Below, piece after piece: positions 1-8,336 of a stretch of DNA of 62,065 nt. This DNA is from Methylobacterium hispanicum (GTDB taxonomy: Bacteria; Pseudomonadota; Alphaproteobacteria; Rhizobiales; Beijerinckiaceae): the NCBI RefSeq assembly GCF_022179285.1, contig NZ_BPQO01000036.1, positions 1-62,065 of the forward strand, given 5' to 3'. Positions within the stretch are counted from its first letter, which is position 1, and each line of letters begins with the position of its first letter. Both the position numbers and the translations under genes were made by a program. The notes below the pieces were generated by a model that had not been told where the DNA came from, made no database searches, and saw nothing but the letters and a program-made list of their open reading frames with translations.

Positions 1-1
1 G

Positions 2-151
2 CAGGTGGCCTGCCTGGAGGAGATCGCCTACCTGCAGGGCTTCATCGGGCGCGAGCAGCTGGTGGCGCGGGGCGAGCTCTTCGCCAAGACGAATTACGGC
101 CAGAACCTGCTGCGCCTCGCCCGCGAGCACGACGCCGCGCCGCCGGCCTGA
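2..151 (+). CDS. rfbA: Glucose-1-phosphate thymidylyltransferase, C-terminal fragment
   Basis: Only the last 49 codons lie in the window; the gene begins upstream. The visible tail, with CLEEIAYLQGFI and KTNYGQNLLRL, matches the conserved C-terminus of RmlA/RfbA. That enzyme joins glucose-1-phosphate to dTTP to make dTDP-glucose, the first step of dTDP-L-rhamnose synthesis for surface polysaccharide. The stop is a TGA at 149-151. The catalytic domain is not visible, so the assignment rests on the tail alone, but this tail is distinctive. Other rml genes would be expected just outside the left edge. Confidence 0.8.
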   Translation, partial: QVACLEEIAYLQGFIGREQLVARGELFAKTNYGQNLLRLAREHDAAPPA

Positions 152-226
152 CGCCGGGGCGGCGGGGAACGATGCGGACCGGCGGGTGATTGCCCAGGCA
201 CACCCGCCCGCACCGTGGAGTTCCCC

Positions 227-634
227 ATGCGCCGCCTCGCTCTCGTGCTCGCCGCCCTCACCGCGCTCGGCGGTCCTGCCCAGGCGCTCGACGGCGACCA
301 GAAGACGCCAACCCGCGGGCCCGAATTCACCGGCGTGCCGAAGGACGCGGTGCTCAGCTACAACCTGATCGGTCTCAACGTGGTCGATGGTCAGCAGAAC
401 AGCGTCGGCGAGATCAAGGACATCGTCATCGAGAACGGCAAGCTCGCCGGCTACATCCTGTCGGTCGGCGGATTTCTCGGCGTGGGTGAGCGCTACGTGG
501 CGGTGAAGCCCGAGTCCGTCGCGCTCGGCTACGACGCCGACGGCAAGAAATGGAAAGCCATCATCGGCGCGAGCAAGGATCAGCTGAAGGCCGCGCCGGA
601 GTTCAAGTACGAGGGCAAGTTCAACCGGACCTGA
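227..634 (+). CDS. PRC-barrel domain protein with signal peptide
   Basis: A 135-residue protein. Residues 1 to about 21 form a signal peptide (MRRLALVLAALTAL, ending near PAQA), so it is probably periplasmic. Residues 45-105 resemble a PRC-barrel: an LIGLNVVD strand, then VGEIKDIVIENGK and GYILSVGGFLGVGERYVAV. PRC-barrel proteins of this size are common in Methylobacterium and Rhizobiales and are mostly uncharacterised. I chose the ATG at 227 because the signal peptide begins there; an in-frame GTG at 215 would add four residues. It stands alone between rfbA and a convergent HD-domain gene. The precise function is unknown. Confidence 0.75.
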   Translation: MRRLALVLAALTALGGPAQALDGDQKTPTRGPEFTGVPKDAVLSYNLIGLNVVDGQQNSVGEIKDIVIENGKLAGYILSVGGFLGVGERYVAVKPESVALGYDADGKKWKAIIGASKDQLKAAPEFKYEGKFNRT

Positions 635-651
635 GTCCGACCGGAACGGGG

Positions 652-1527
652 TCAGGCCGGAGCCGAGGCTTCCGGGCGCTGACCCGGCTCGGGGCCCATC
701 CGACGCCGGTCGTGCTCCATGGCGAAGACGTGGGCGTAGAGGTTGGCCACCCAGCGCCGCCCCTCGACGGTCGCGTCGAGGGCACGGATGCCGTCGCCGA
801 GCACCGGCTCGACCTTCGACCAGAAGAAGGCCGGGTAGCCCACCGCGAGGTCGGCTGGATCGGCGTAGCCGAACTCCTTGTCGAGGCCGACCTCCGCGAA
901 CTCCCGGAACAGCGCGTTGAGCTTGCGCGGATAGAGCGGATCGCCGAGCTGCCCGATCAGGTCGGCGGCGCGCAGGAGGCCGGCCTCGCTCCCGGTCTCG
1001 GCGTGGTCGGCGTCGTGCGGCACGGGAAAGCGCGTCAGCTCGATCGCCCGCACCACGCGCTCGGCGTCCACGAGGTCGTGCCCGCCGAAGCGCTCCCGCA
1101 CGGCGATCTTCGAGCGCTCGACGTGCCACGGGGCCAGCGCCGCGTCGGAGGCGCCGCGCGGCAGGGCGACGGTGTTGCCCGCCGCATCGACCACGTAGCG
1201 CCCCGGCCCGTCGCCGGAGCAGATCCCGCGCACGTAGCCGATATCGTGGTAGAGCGCGGCCAGGATCGCGTGCAGCCACGCCTCCGGCCCGACCGAGTGG
1301 CTGACGAAGCGCCCACGCAGGATGTCCTGCATCACCAGGGCGACGAGCGCGGTGTGGTCGGCGTCGTGGTAGAGCGCGTCGCTGCCGACAAGCCGCTCGA
1401 TGGTGAGCCGCGCCGCCTCGTCGATCACCTCCGCGTAGCGGGGCTCGCGGCTGCCGAACATGCGCGTGTAGGTGTGGGCGAGGTGGTGACCCAGCGCGTT
1501 CGCCAGGAGCTGCGTCAGTTCCAGCAT
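652..1527 (-). CDS. HD-domain metal-dependent phosphohydrolase
   Basis: A 291-residue protein. The paired metal-binding motifs of the HD/PDEase superfamily are visible: YHDADHT (H54, D55, H58) and LYHDIGY (H93, D94), followed by a long helical region. Such proteins hydrolyse phosphate esters, often of nucleotides, but the substrate cannot be read from sequence. The reading frame stays open upstream to 1770, but that extension is Arg/Ala-rich low-complexity sequence running through an apparent promoter for the opposite gene, so I chose the ATG at 1527, where conserved-looking helix begins. The gene converges on the PRC-barrel gene with a 17-nt gap. Confidence 0.72.
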   Translation of the reverse strand: MLELTQLLANALGHHLAHTYTRMFGSREPRYAEVIDEAARLTIERLVGSDALYHDADHTALVALVMQDILRGRFVSHSVGPEAWLHAILAALYHDIGYVRGICSGDGPGRYVVDAAGNTVALPRGASDAALAPWHVERSKIAVRERFGGHDLVDAERVVRAIELTRFPVPHDADHAETGSEAGLLRAADLIGQLGDPLYPRKLNALFREFAEVGLDKEFGYADPADLAVGYPAFFWSKVEPVLGDGIRALDATVEGRRWVANLYAHVFAMEHDRRRMGPEPGQRPEASAPA

Positions 1528-1625
1528 GACCCGTCCGGCACCGGTCCAAGGCCGGAAAGCGCCGGCCCGCTGAGCGACAAGTCGGAGCCGCGGCGGCGGT
1601 TGCAGGGGAGCGTGGTCGGGTCCGC

Positions 1626-1651
1626 GGAACTTCCCATCACGCGGCGCCGTT
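1626..1651 (+). promoter_or_regulatory. EcfG-type general-stress promoter upstream of the small secreted protein gene
   Basis: GGAAC at 1626-1630 and CGTT at 1648-1651 are separated by 17 nt, an exact match to the alphaproteobacterial EcfG/PhyR-regulon consensus (GGAAC-N16/17-CGTT). The start codon of the gene at 1691 lies about 40 nt downstream, which fits a short leader. The match is seen directly; use by EcfG is inferred. Confidence 0.6.
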
Positions 1652-1690
1652 CGATGCTGTACGATCGCCTCACCGGACCAAGAGGTTTCC

Positions 1691-1960
1691 ATGCTACGCG
1701 CCCGCACCGCACTCCTCGCCGCCGCCCTCGCGGTCGGCGCACCCGCTGCGGCCCTCGCCTTCGGCGGCAACAGCGATGCCGGCAGCGGACTCTCGCCCTA
1801 CGCCGCCCTCAACGGCAACGACCGCTCCGCCGGCGTGAACAACGGCAACTACCGGCCGCCGCGCTTCGACCCCTACGTGCAGACCTACGGCTACGAGGAC
1901 GAGCCGCGGGTCTACCGGCGCGCCCCCGACCGGCGGCCCGCCTACGGCTACCCCTACTGA
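1691..1960 (+). CDS. Small secreted protein, Asn/Tyr/Pro-rich, unknown function
   Basis: An 89-residue protein with a clear signal peptide (residues 1 to about 23, cleavage near AALAFGG). The mature part is rich in Gly, Asn, Tyr and Arg, with no recognisable domain and a C-terminus ending YGYPY. The preceding AGAGG-like purine stretch and the ATG at 1691 support the start. An exact EcfG-type promoter lies 40 nt upstream, so it is probably induced under general stress or in stationary phase. It is likely periplasmic or envelope associated. No function can be assigned. Confidence 0.6.
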   Translation: MLRARTALLAAALAVGAPAAALAFGGNSDAGSGLSPYAALNGNDRSAGVNNGNYRPPRFDPYVQTYGYEDEPRVYRRAPDRRPAYGYPY

Positions 1961-2007
1961 GCCGACGGCGCCGGCCGGTCCCCGGACCGGCCGGATCCAT
2001 GTTCGGC

Positions 2008-2685
2008 TCAGCCCGCCCGGCCGTCGCCCATGCCGCCCTGCAGGCGCGAGAGCTGGGCGATGTGCAGGTCGATCAACGGCATCGCTCCGCGGGCGATGCG
2101 GCGCAGGCCCGGATCCTCGCCGGTCTGCGCATAGGCGCCGTGGATCATCCGGGCCTCGCGATGGCCCTGGAGCGAGGCGGCCACGAAGGTCGCGTCGTAT
2201 TGCGGGCCCGGCTGCAAGCCGGTGAGCTGTTCGAGGATCTGCGCCTTCTGTGCGTCGGTGGTCATGCCGCCCGGCTGACCGGCACCGCCCGGGATCCCGA
2301 GCGCCCCGCCCGCGATGCCGGTCGCGGCGCCGACGGCGCCCCCCGCAACCGCCAGCGGTGCCCCGACGAGGCCACCCACCAATCCGCCCGGCCCAGCCCG
2401 GCCCGCGGCCATCGGCGCGCCGCCGGTGTAGCCGTCGATCCGGTTGGCAAGGTTGACCTGCTCGGTCACCTCGGCCCGCGCGAAGCGCTTCACGGCCGGA
2501 TCGCGGGTCCTGGCATGGGCGTCGCGAGCCGTGTTCTCGAGGAAGAGACCGCCCTTGGTGGCCATCTCCAGGTAGACCGGCGTGGGCAGCGCGCCCGATG
2601 GCGTCGGCTGGGCGATCGCCGTCCGTGTCACCGCCAGGGCGGCGGTGGCCGTCAACATGTGTACGAGGAAGTCACGGCGCAGCAT
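2008..2685 (-). CDS. DUF4142-type secreted protein
   Basis: A 225-residue protein. The N-terminus MLRRDFLVHM has a twin-arginine-like RRxFL motif and a hydrophobic core ending at IAQ (about residue 26), suggesting Tat export. The mature part has two helical segments split by a long Gly/Ala/Pro low-complexity insert (residues about 88-140). Flanking helices such as FVAASLQGHREARMIHGAYA resemble the DUF4142 ferritin-like four-helix fold. Proteins of this kind are often in alphaproteobacterial stress regulons, and a near-consensus EcfG promoter lies upstream. Biochemical function is unknown. The glycine-rich insert is the unusual part, since typical DUF4142 proteins lack it. Confidence 0.65.
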   Translation of the reverse strand: MLRRDFLVHMLTATAALAVTRTAIAQPTPSGALPTPVYLEMATKGGLFLENTARDAHARTRDPAVKRFARAEVTEQVNLANRIDGYTGGAPMAAGRAGPGGLVGGLVGAPLAVAGGAVGAATGIAGGALGIPGGAGQPGGMTTDAQKAQILEQLTGLQPGPQYDATFVAASLQGHREARMIHGAYAQTGEDPGLRRIARGAMPLIDLHIAQLSRLQGGMGDGRAG

Positions 2686-2750
2686 CGGGGGCTCCCGGTT
2701 GGACGACGCGTACGGTTCGGCCGCGCGGGCGGCAGGTGCGTCGTTGGTGC

Positions 2751-2775
2751 AACCAAGAGTTGCCTTCTCTGTTCC
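2751..2775 (-). promoter_or_regulatory. Near-consensus EcfG-type promoter for the DUF4142 gene
   Basis: Reading the minus strand, GGAAC (2775-2771) is followed after 16 nt by GGTT (2754-2751). Only the first base of the CGTT -10 element differs. The DUF4142 start codon is 66 nt downstream. The motif overlaps the stop codon of the PAP2 gene by one base. With one mismatch this is suggestive only. Confidence 0.4.
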
Positions 2776-3893
2776 TAGGCGATCGGGCTCGGCCGCATCA
2801 CCCCCGCATTCACCGGCCGGACGGGACGGCGCGTGAGCCCCTGGCGCCGGCCGCGATGCACGAGAAGACCCGCGCCGGCCACTGCGGCGCCCGCCAGGAG
2901 GTCCGGCAGATAGTGTCCGCCGGACCCCAGCGTCGCGACGATCACGGCTCCGTTGAGCAAGAGGGCCGGCGCCCCGACGAACCGGACCGGCGCGAGGGCC
3001 CAGGCGGTGAGGATCGCGAGGCAGACGTGGAAGGAGGGGAACGTCACGAGGCCCCGGACGTCGCCGAGCACCAGGGTATCGAAGGTTCCGGCGCGCAGCT
3101 GTTCCAGCGCGTCAAGGTGCCAGAGGGCGCCGACCGTCTCGATTCCGGCAACCGGCAGCTCGGCGGGTGCGTAATGCGCGTAGGCGCCGACCGCGGGCAG
3201 GACGGCCGAGACGACGACCACGCAGAGCAGCGTGGCGCAGAACAGGCGCACGAAGGCCCAGAGCCGGCCGAGACGGCGGGTCGCCGCAAGAACGATCACC
3301 ACCACCGCGATCTGCGGCCCGCTCGTGTGATAGGCGAGAGACAGCCACCAGTTGAGATCCGGGTGGAGATTCAGCCACGCGAGGTAGGTCGGCCAGTCGA
3401 ATCCGAGCGCCCGCTCGGCTCGCGCCAGTGCGTGGTCGATCAGGGGCAGCCGGAGGGTGGCGGCGGCGTAGTGCAGGATGGCGACCGGCACCGTGAAGGC
3501 GATGAGGCTTGCGCTCGCCAGCGCCATCGCGCGCAGCGACGGCTCGGACTTGATCGGGCCGAGGCAGGCGGCGACGGCGAGGAGGACGGCGACCAGCGCC
3601 GCGACTCCGAGCGGGGCGAGCGGATCGAGCCGGATGCCGGCCCGGTGGAGCCAGACGGCGTCGAGCACGACCAGAGCCAGCGTCGTCAGCCAGAGCAGGG
3701 GGTGGGGCGCGGCGATGGCCGCGAGCAGCCGCCGCCGTGTCCCGGCCCATTCCGCCGAGCGCGGGCGCGCACCGCGGGCCCGAGCGTCGAGGGCGCGTGT
3801 CCGCCGGTCCGTATCGCTCGCCCCGTCCGGGACCTCCGTCGCGTCGTCGGGCTCGGCAACGTCCAGGCTGCCGCGACGCGGTCGGTCCATCAT
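2775..3893 (-). CDS. PAP2-superfamily membrane phosphatase (inositolphosphotransferase/AUR1-like)
   Basis: A 372-residue integral membrane protein with about six hydrophobic segments after a charged, Arg-rich cytoplasmic N-terminus. The catalytic signature of the PAP2/AUR1 family is near the C-terminus: TFPSFHVCLAI (PS-H motif) and SGGHYLPDLLAG (G-H-xxx-D motif). Such enzymes hydrolyse or transfer phosphate from lipid phosphates at the outer face of the membrane. Substrate is unknown. I took the tandem ATG at 3893 as start; an upstream ATG at 3944 would add 17 residues. The gene is divergent from the DUF2252 gene. Confidence 0.72.
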   Translation of the reverse strand: MMDRPRRGSLDVAEPDDATEVPDGASDTDRRTRALDARARGARPRSAEWAGTRRRLLAAIAAPHPLLWLTTLALVVLDAVWLHRAGIRLDPLAPLGVAALVAVLLAVAACLGPIKSEPSLRAMALASASLIAFTVPVAILHYAAATLRLPLIDHALARAERALGFDWPTYLAWLNLHPDLNWWLSLAYHTSGPQIAVVVIVLAATRRLGRLWAFVRLFCATLLCVVVVSAVLPAVGAYAHYAPAELPVAGIETVGALWHLDALEQLRAGTFDTLVLGDVRGLVTFPSFHVCLAILTAWALAPVRFVGAPALLLNGAVIVATLGSGGHYLPDLLAGAAVAGAGLLVHRGRRQGLTRRPVRPVNAGVMRPSPIA

Positions 3894-4056
3894 CCTCGTG
3901 TCGCCCCCTGCCGATGCACCGATGGATACGCGCGACGCCCGCATTGGTTCTCCGGCAAGGCTTGAGTGCTAGGCACGTGCAGCGGTGCGGCGTCATCCCT
4001 GGATGCCGGTCGATTTTTGCACCCTAGATGTCGGATCGTTGGCGGGACGGGTTTCC

Positions 4057-5550
4057 ATGGATCGGCAGAGCGGCCTCGGGCTCGACGACATGCAGGCGCG
4101 GCAGGACCACGGCGGCGAGCCGCCCGAGGACGTCGTGCTGGAGCCGCTGGCCGACTACCCGCGGATCGACCTGCGCGGGAGCGGCGAGCCCTGGGCGAAG
4201 CGGCGCGCCGCCGGCAAGACCCTGCGCGAGGCCGTGCCGCACGCGGGCCACGGCACCCTCGACCTGCCCGAGGACCGGCCCGATCCGGTCTCGCTGATCG
4301 AGCGGGCGCACCAGGGCCGCCAGCCGGACCTCATCCCGCTGCGGGTCGCCCGCATGGCGAGCTCACCCTTCGCGTTCCTCCGGGGCGCCGCCCACGTCAT
4401 GGCCTGGGACCTAGCCCGCACACCCACGAGCCAGATCTCGGTGGTGATGAACGGCGACGCCCACATCTCCAATTTCGGCCTGTTTGGCACGCCGCAGCGC
4501 GACGTGGTGCTCGACCTCAACGATTTCGACGAGGTGACGGTCGGCCCCTGGGAATGGGACCTGAAACGGCTCGCGGCGAGCATCGAGGTCGCGACCCGTA
4601 CCGACGAGGTACCCACCGACCATCGCCGCCGCGCGGTGATCGCGGCGGTGTCCGGCTACCAGCACACCATGACGGAGCTGGCGCCCCAGGGCTCCCTCGA
4701 GGTCTGGTACCAATCGACCCGCGCCGACCAGCTCGCGATCTCGGGGATCGACATCGACGCGGATTCCCAGGAGGTCGTGCGCAAGGCGGTCGCCAAGGCG
4801 CGCAAGCGCCACAACCGCAGCCTGCTCGACAGCGTGGCCGAGCGCCGCATCGACGGCGCGTGGCGCCTGCGGGACGACCCGCCGATCCTCACCCCCGTGC
4901 CGGACGGGGTGCGCGAGGCTGTGATCACGGGCCTGGAGCACTACGCCGAGACCCTGCCGCGGGAGCGCCGGTTCATGCTGAGCCGCTATCACGTGGTGGA
5001 CGTCGCCCACCGAGTGGTCGGCGTCGGCAGCGTGGGCACGCGGGCCTATCTCGCGCTGCTCTGCGGCAACTCGGACCAGGACGTGCTCTTCCTGCAGGTC
5101 AAGGAGGCGGTGCGCCCCGCCCACGCGCCCTACCTGCCCGGCATGCCGGAGCCCTACGCCAGCCACGAGGGCGAGCGGGTGATCTACGGCCAGCGGCTGC
5201 TTCAAGCGGTCGGCGACCCGCTGCTCGGCTGGACCACGATCGAGGGCCGGCCGTTCTACGTGCGCCAGATGAAGAACATGAAGGGCGAGATCCCGGTGGC
5301 CTGCCTTCGGGGGCAGCCGCTCCTCACCTTCTCCTGGGCCTACGGCGCGCTGCTCGCCCGGGCGCATGCCCGCACCGGGGACGCCGCCGCGATCTGCGGC
5401 TATTGCGGGCACGACGGCAACACCGACCTGCGCGAGGCCATCGCGGACTGGGCGCAGGCCTACGGCGACCGCAACGCCGCCGATCACGAGCTGTTTCGCG
5501 CCGCGATCGCGAGCGGACGGCTCGAGGCCGCGGAGGATCCGCATCTCTGA
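4057..5550 (+). CDS. DUF2252 domain protein
   Basis: A 497-residue soluble protein spanning the whole DUF2252 family. Diagnostic stretches are SPFAFLRGAAHVMAWDL, NGDAHISNFGLFG and DLNDFDE. These recall the GDxHxxN and DxDD patterns of phosphotransferase (kinase-like) folds, so a phosphotransfer activity is possible but unproven. The reading frame stays open upstream of the chosen ATG (4057), but the extra residues look non-coding. It is a single gene, followed by a 168-nt gap before the helicase gene. Function in any organism is, to my knowledge, not established. Confidence 0.75.
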   Translation: MDRQSGLGLDDMQARQDHGGEPPEDVVLEPLADYPRIDLRGSGEPWAKRRAAGKTLREAVPHAGHGTLDLPEDRPDPVSLIERAHQGRQPDLIPLRVARMASSPFAFLRGAAHVMAWDLARTPTSQISVVMNGDAHISNFGLFGTPQRDVVLDLNDFDEVTVGPWEWDLKRLAASIEVATRTDEVPTDHRRRAVIAAVSGYQHTMTELAPQGSLEVWYQSTRADQLAISGIDIDADSQEVVRKAVAKARKRHNRSLLDSVAERRIDGAWRLRDDPPILTPVPDGVREAVITGLEHYAETLPRERRFMLSRYHVVDVAHRVVGVGSVGTRAYLALLCGNSDQDVLFLQVKEAVRPAHAPYLPGMPEPYASHEGERVIYGQRLLQAVGDPLLGWTTIEGRPFYVRQMKNMKGEIPVACLRGQPLLTFSWAYGALLARAHARTGDAAAICGYCGHDGNTDLREAIADWAQAYGDRNAADHELFRAAIASGRLEAAEDPHL

Positions 5551-5718
5551 GGCGGCACGCCGGGCGGGCCCGATCGTTCCCTAGGGACGCAAGCCCCGTC
5601 CTCGTGCCGATCCTGTCCTCGGGCGGCTTATGCACAGCCGCGTGGTTATCCCCGGGATTCACAAACCGTCCGCCATCCGCCACGGTGCCGGCATGATCCC
5701 CACGCCGCCCGCCGGCCC

Positions 5719-7587
5719 GTGAGCGCGTCCCGTCCGCTTCGCTCCCACCAGCGCGCCCTCCAGGCGCTCGTCGCGGCCATCGCCCGCGGCGAGGCCACGG
5801 GCGTGAGCGATATCCTGGCCGCGGTGACGCCGGGCGGTGGCAAGTCGCTGCTGCCGGTGATCGCCGCCGCCGAGCTGATCGCGGCCGGCCGGATCGACCG
5901 CGTCGTCTGGGTGGTGCCGCGCGATTCGCTGCGCCTCCAGGCGGAGGAGGCCTTCGCCGACCCGGCGTGGCGTGCGAGCCTCGGCCACGCCGTCAGCGTG
6001 CGCGCCGCCGACAACGAGCCGGATCCCGCCCGGGGCCTCGGCGGCTACGTCACCACCTACCAGGCGGTCGCCGCGGCACCGGCCCTGCACCTCGCCGAGG
6101 CACGGGCGCACCGCACCCTGCTCGTGGTGGACGAGGTCCATCACCTGCCGGTGCCGAGCGCCGCCCGCGGTGGGGGCGGGGAGACCTCCGACGAGGAGGC
6201 CGAGGCCGGCGCCTGGAGCCGGGCGATGCTGCCGCTGATGCGGGCCGCGTCGATGCGGCTCTTCCTCTCGGGCACCCTGGAGCGGGCGGACGGGCGCCGC
6301 ATCCTCGGGCTGCCCTACCGCCCGGCGAGCCCGGGCCGCGCCCCGGAGGTCGACACGGAGGCGCCGGGCCTCGCGGTGATCGGCTACTCGCGGGTGCAGG
6401 CGCTGGCGGAGCGCGCGGTGCTGCCGGTCAATTTCGGCGCGCTCGACGGTGAGGCGAGCTGGCTGGAGGCGGGCCAGGAGGCGGGCGCGGCACCGCGGGT
6501 GGGTCCGCACCGGCTCGGCGGAGGCGTGCGCGTCACCACGCGGCCGGCCCTGTTCACGGCGCTCCGCACGGGCTTCGCCCGCGACCTCCTCGGGGAGGCC
6601 TTCCACGCCACCCGCCGCATCCGGGCGCGGCGGCGCACCGAGCGTGGGCTGGGACCGGCCGAGCCGGCGCTCGGTCTCGGCAAGCTGCTCGTCGTCGCCC
6701 CCGACCAGGCGAGCGCCCGGCGCTACCAGGCGATGATCCAGGGCTGGATGCCCGGGTCCCAGGCCGAGCGGGACGTGCGCATCGCCACCTCCTCGGCCCA
6801 GGACGCGCACGCGGCGCTCGCCGCCTTCCGGCTGCTGCCGGAACCCGCTATCCTCGTCACCGTGGCGATGGCCTACGAGGGCCTCGACGCGCCCGAGGTC
6901 GCGGTGGTGGCGGCCCTTACCCATATCCGCTCGCGCCCCTGGCTGGAGCAGATGCTGGCCCGTGCGACGCGCGTCGATCCGAATGCCGGGCCCTACGACG
7001 GCCAGCAGGCGCTGGTCTTCCACCCCGACGACCCGCTCTTCGCGAAGTTCCGCGCGGAACTGGAGACCGAGCAGGGCAGCGCGCCGCGCCCGCCCGAGAA
7101 GCCGCGCCTTACCGCCGTGACGCCCGAGCCGGTGCGCTGGCGGGACGAGACGCCCCGGGGCATCACGCCGCTGGAGAGCAACGCGCTCGGGATCCGCTAC
7201 GCCATGCTGCGCCCGCGCACCCCGGCGCCCGATGCGCCCGCCCGGGAGCCGCCGCCGGCGCGGGAGGGCGTGCCTTCCCTGACGGAACGCTCCCTGCGTC
7301 AGCGCCTCGCCGCGCAGGTGGCGGCCCAGGCCGTCGAGGACGAGGCGGCGTGGCAGGCGCCGCGCGGCGGCAACCTCGCCCACAGGTACAACGCGGTGCT
7401 CAAGCGCGTGACCGGCAAGGACCGCGCCTCGATGACCCTGGCGGAGCTGGAGGCGGCGCTCGCCTGGCTGGAGCGCAACCGCCTCTCCGACCACGCCCAC
7501 CTGCTCGACGGGGATGCCCGCTACGCCTGGTCCGCCCGCCAGCGCCGCAGGAGCTGGGCGCCGGCTGGGCGCCGGGCGGAGGGCTGA
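5719..7587 (+). CDS. Superfamily 2 DEAD/DEAH-box helicase
   Basis: A 622-residue protein starting at GTG. Motifs are in order: Walker A TPGGGKS (residues about 36-42), a VVPRDSLRLQAEE motif Ia-like segment, DEVHH box (motif II), LSGTLERADGRR (motif III-like SGT), a motif V-like segment VTVAMAYEGLDAPEVAVV, and motif VI-like QMLARATRVD. This is the SF2 arrangement of type III restriction/UvsW-like helicases. No nuclease domain is recognisable, and the C-terminal about 150 residues look like a family-specific helical extension. No methyltransferase or defence gene is adjacent, so a repair or nucleic-acid remodelling role is as likely as defence. Confidence 0.75.
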   Translation: MSASRPLRSHQRALQALVAAIARGEATGVSDILAAVTPGGGKSLLPVIAAAELIAAGRIDRVVWVVPRDSLRLQAEEAFADPAWRASLGHAVSVRAADNEPDPARGLGGYVTTYQAVAAAPALHLAEARAHRTLLVVDEVHHLPVPSAARGGGGETSDEEAEAGAWSRAMLPLMRAASMRLFLSGTLERADGRRILGLPYRPASPGRAPEVDTEAPGLAVIGYSRVQALAERAVLPVNFGALDGEASWLEAGQEAGAAPRVGPHRLGGGVRVTTRPALFTALRTGFARDLLGEAFHATRRIRARRRTERGLGPAEPALGLGKLLVVAPDQASARRYQAMIQGWMPGSQAERDVRIATSSAQDAHAALAAFRLLPEPAILVTVAMAYEGLDAPEVAVVAALTHIRSRPWLEQMLARATRVDPNAGPYDGQQALVFHPDDPLFAKFRAELETEQGSAPRPPEKPRLTAVTPEPVRWRDETPRGITPLESNALGIRYAMLRPRTPAPDAPAREPPPAREGVPSLTERSLRQRLAAQVAAQAVEDEAAWQAPRGGNLAHRYNAVLKRVTGKDRASMTLAELEAALAWLERNRLSDHAHLLDGDARYAWSARQRRRSWAPAGRRAEG

Positions 7588-7598
7588 GGCGGACCGCC

Positions 7599-8285
7599 TC
7601 ACTCGGCCAGGAAGCGTCGGATCCAGCCGCCCAGGCGCGCGCTGTCGTGCGGGGCATCGAGGCTGGCGAGGGCCCGCTCGACCAGGGCCGGATCCGCGAC
7701 CGCGGCGCGGTGATCGCGGGTGAGGGCGCGGGCGTAGTCCGGGCCGAACTCCGGATGGCACTGACAGGAGAGGGCCGCGCGGTCGGCGTATCCCAGCACG
7801 CCGTAGGGCGTGAAGGCGCTGGCGGCCAGCACGCGCGCGCCCGGCGGCGCCACGACGACCTGATCCTGATGGCTCACCGGCACGGCGATCCGGCTCGCCG
7901 CGTCCATGAAGGGGGCGCGCGCGACGACCTCGTAGGCGTGCAGGCCTAGCCCCCAGCCGCGGGACGACTTCCGGGCCCGGCCGCCGAAGGCCTCGGCCAT
8001 GATCTGATGGCCGAAGCAGATCCCGACGAGTTTCCGCTCCGGCGGCAGTGCCCGCAGGAAGGCGACGAGGTCCGCGATCCAGGGAAGCGGATCGTAGACG
8101 CCGGCGGCCGAGCCGGTGATCAGGAAGGCTTCGTAGCGGTCAGGCTCGGGCCAGGCGCCAGCGCGCACGTCGAAGGTTGCGCACGCGTGTTCGGGCCCGA
8201 GCAGGTCGGCCGACATCGCCGCGTAGGAGGGGAAGCCGGAGAGCCTGTCGGGTGGCCGTCCGGTCTCGATGATGGCGATGCGCAA
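7599..8285 (-). CDS. Class I glutamine amidotransferase-like protein
   Basis: A 228-residue single-domain GATase1 protein. The nucleophile elbow GICFGHQIMAEAFGG (Cys about residue 90) and the downstream QCHPEFG His-Glu pair complete a Cys-His-Glu triad. An SHQDQV segment is typical of the GuaA-like stand-alone amidotransferases often annotated as 'type 1 glutamine amidotransferase'. Such proteins hydrolyse gamma-glutamyl amides or serve an unknown synthetase. The partner is not obvious: neighbours are a helicase (convergent, 11 nt) and a GT21 glycosyltransferase 51 nt upstream in the same direction, with which it may form an operon. Confidence 0.75.
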   Translation of the reverse strand: MRIAIIETGRPPDRLSGFPSYAAMSADLLGPEHACATFDVRAGAWPEPDRYEAFLITGSAAGVYDPLPWIADLVAFLRALPPERKLVGICFGHQIMAEAFGGRARKSSRGWGLGLHAYEVVARAPFMDAASRIAVPVSHQDQVVVAPPGARVLAASAFTPYGVLGYADRAALSCQCHPEFGPDYARALTRDHRAAVADPALVERALASLDAPHDSARLGGWIRRFLAE

Positions 8286-8336
8286 GCGTGCTTCGTCCGT
8301 CGCGACCCCGTCGGAGAACCCGGCGGTCCCAGGGCG

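Noticed and set aside
164..189. GGAAC upstream of the PRC-barrel gene as an EcfG promoter
   Set aside because: The -10 position reads GATT at N17, two mismatches; too weak.
550..2778. Open reading frame of 742 codons on the plus strand
   Set aside because: It overlaps the opposite-strand HD-phosphohydrolase and DUF4142 genes. Its translation is Arg/Gly/Pro-rich without domain features, typical of high-GC antisense frames.
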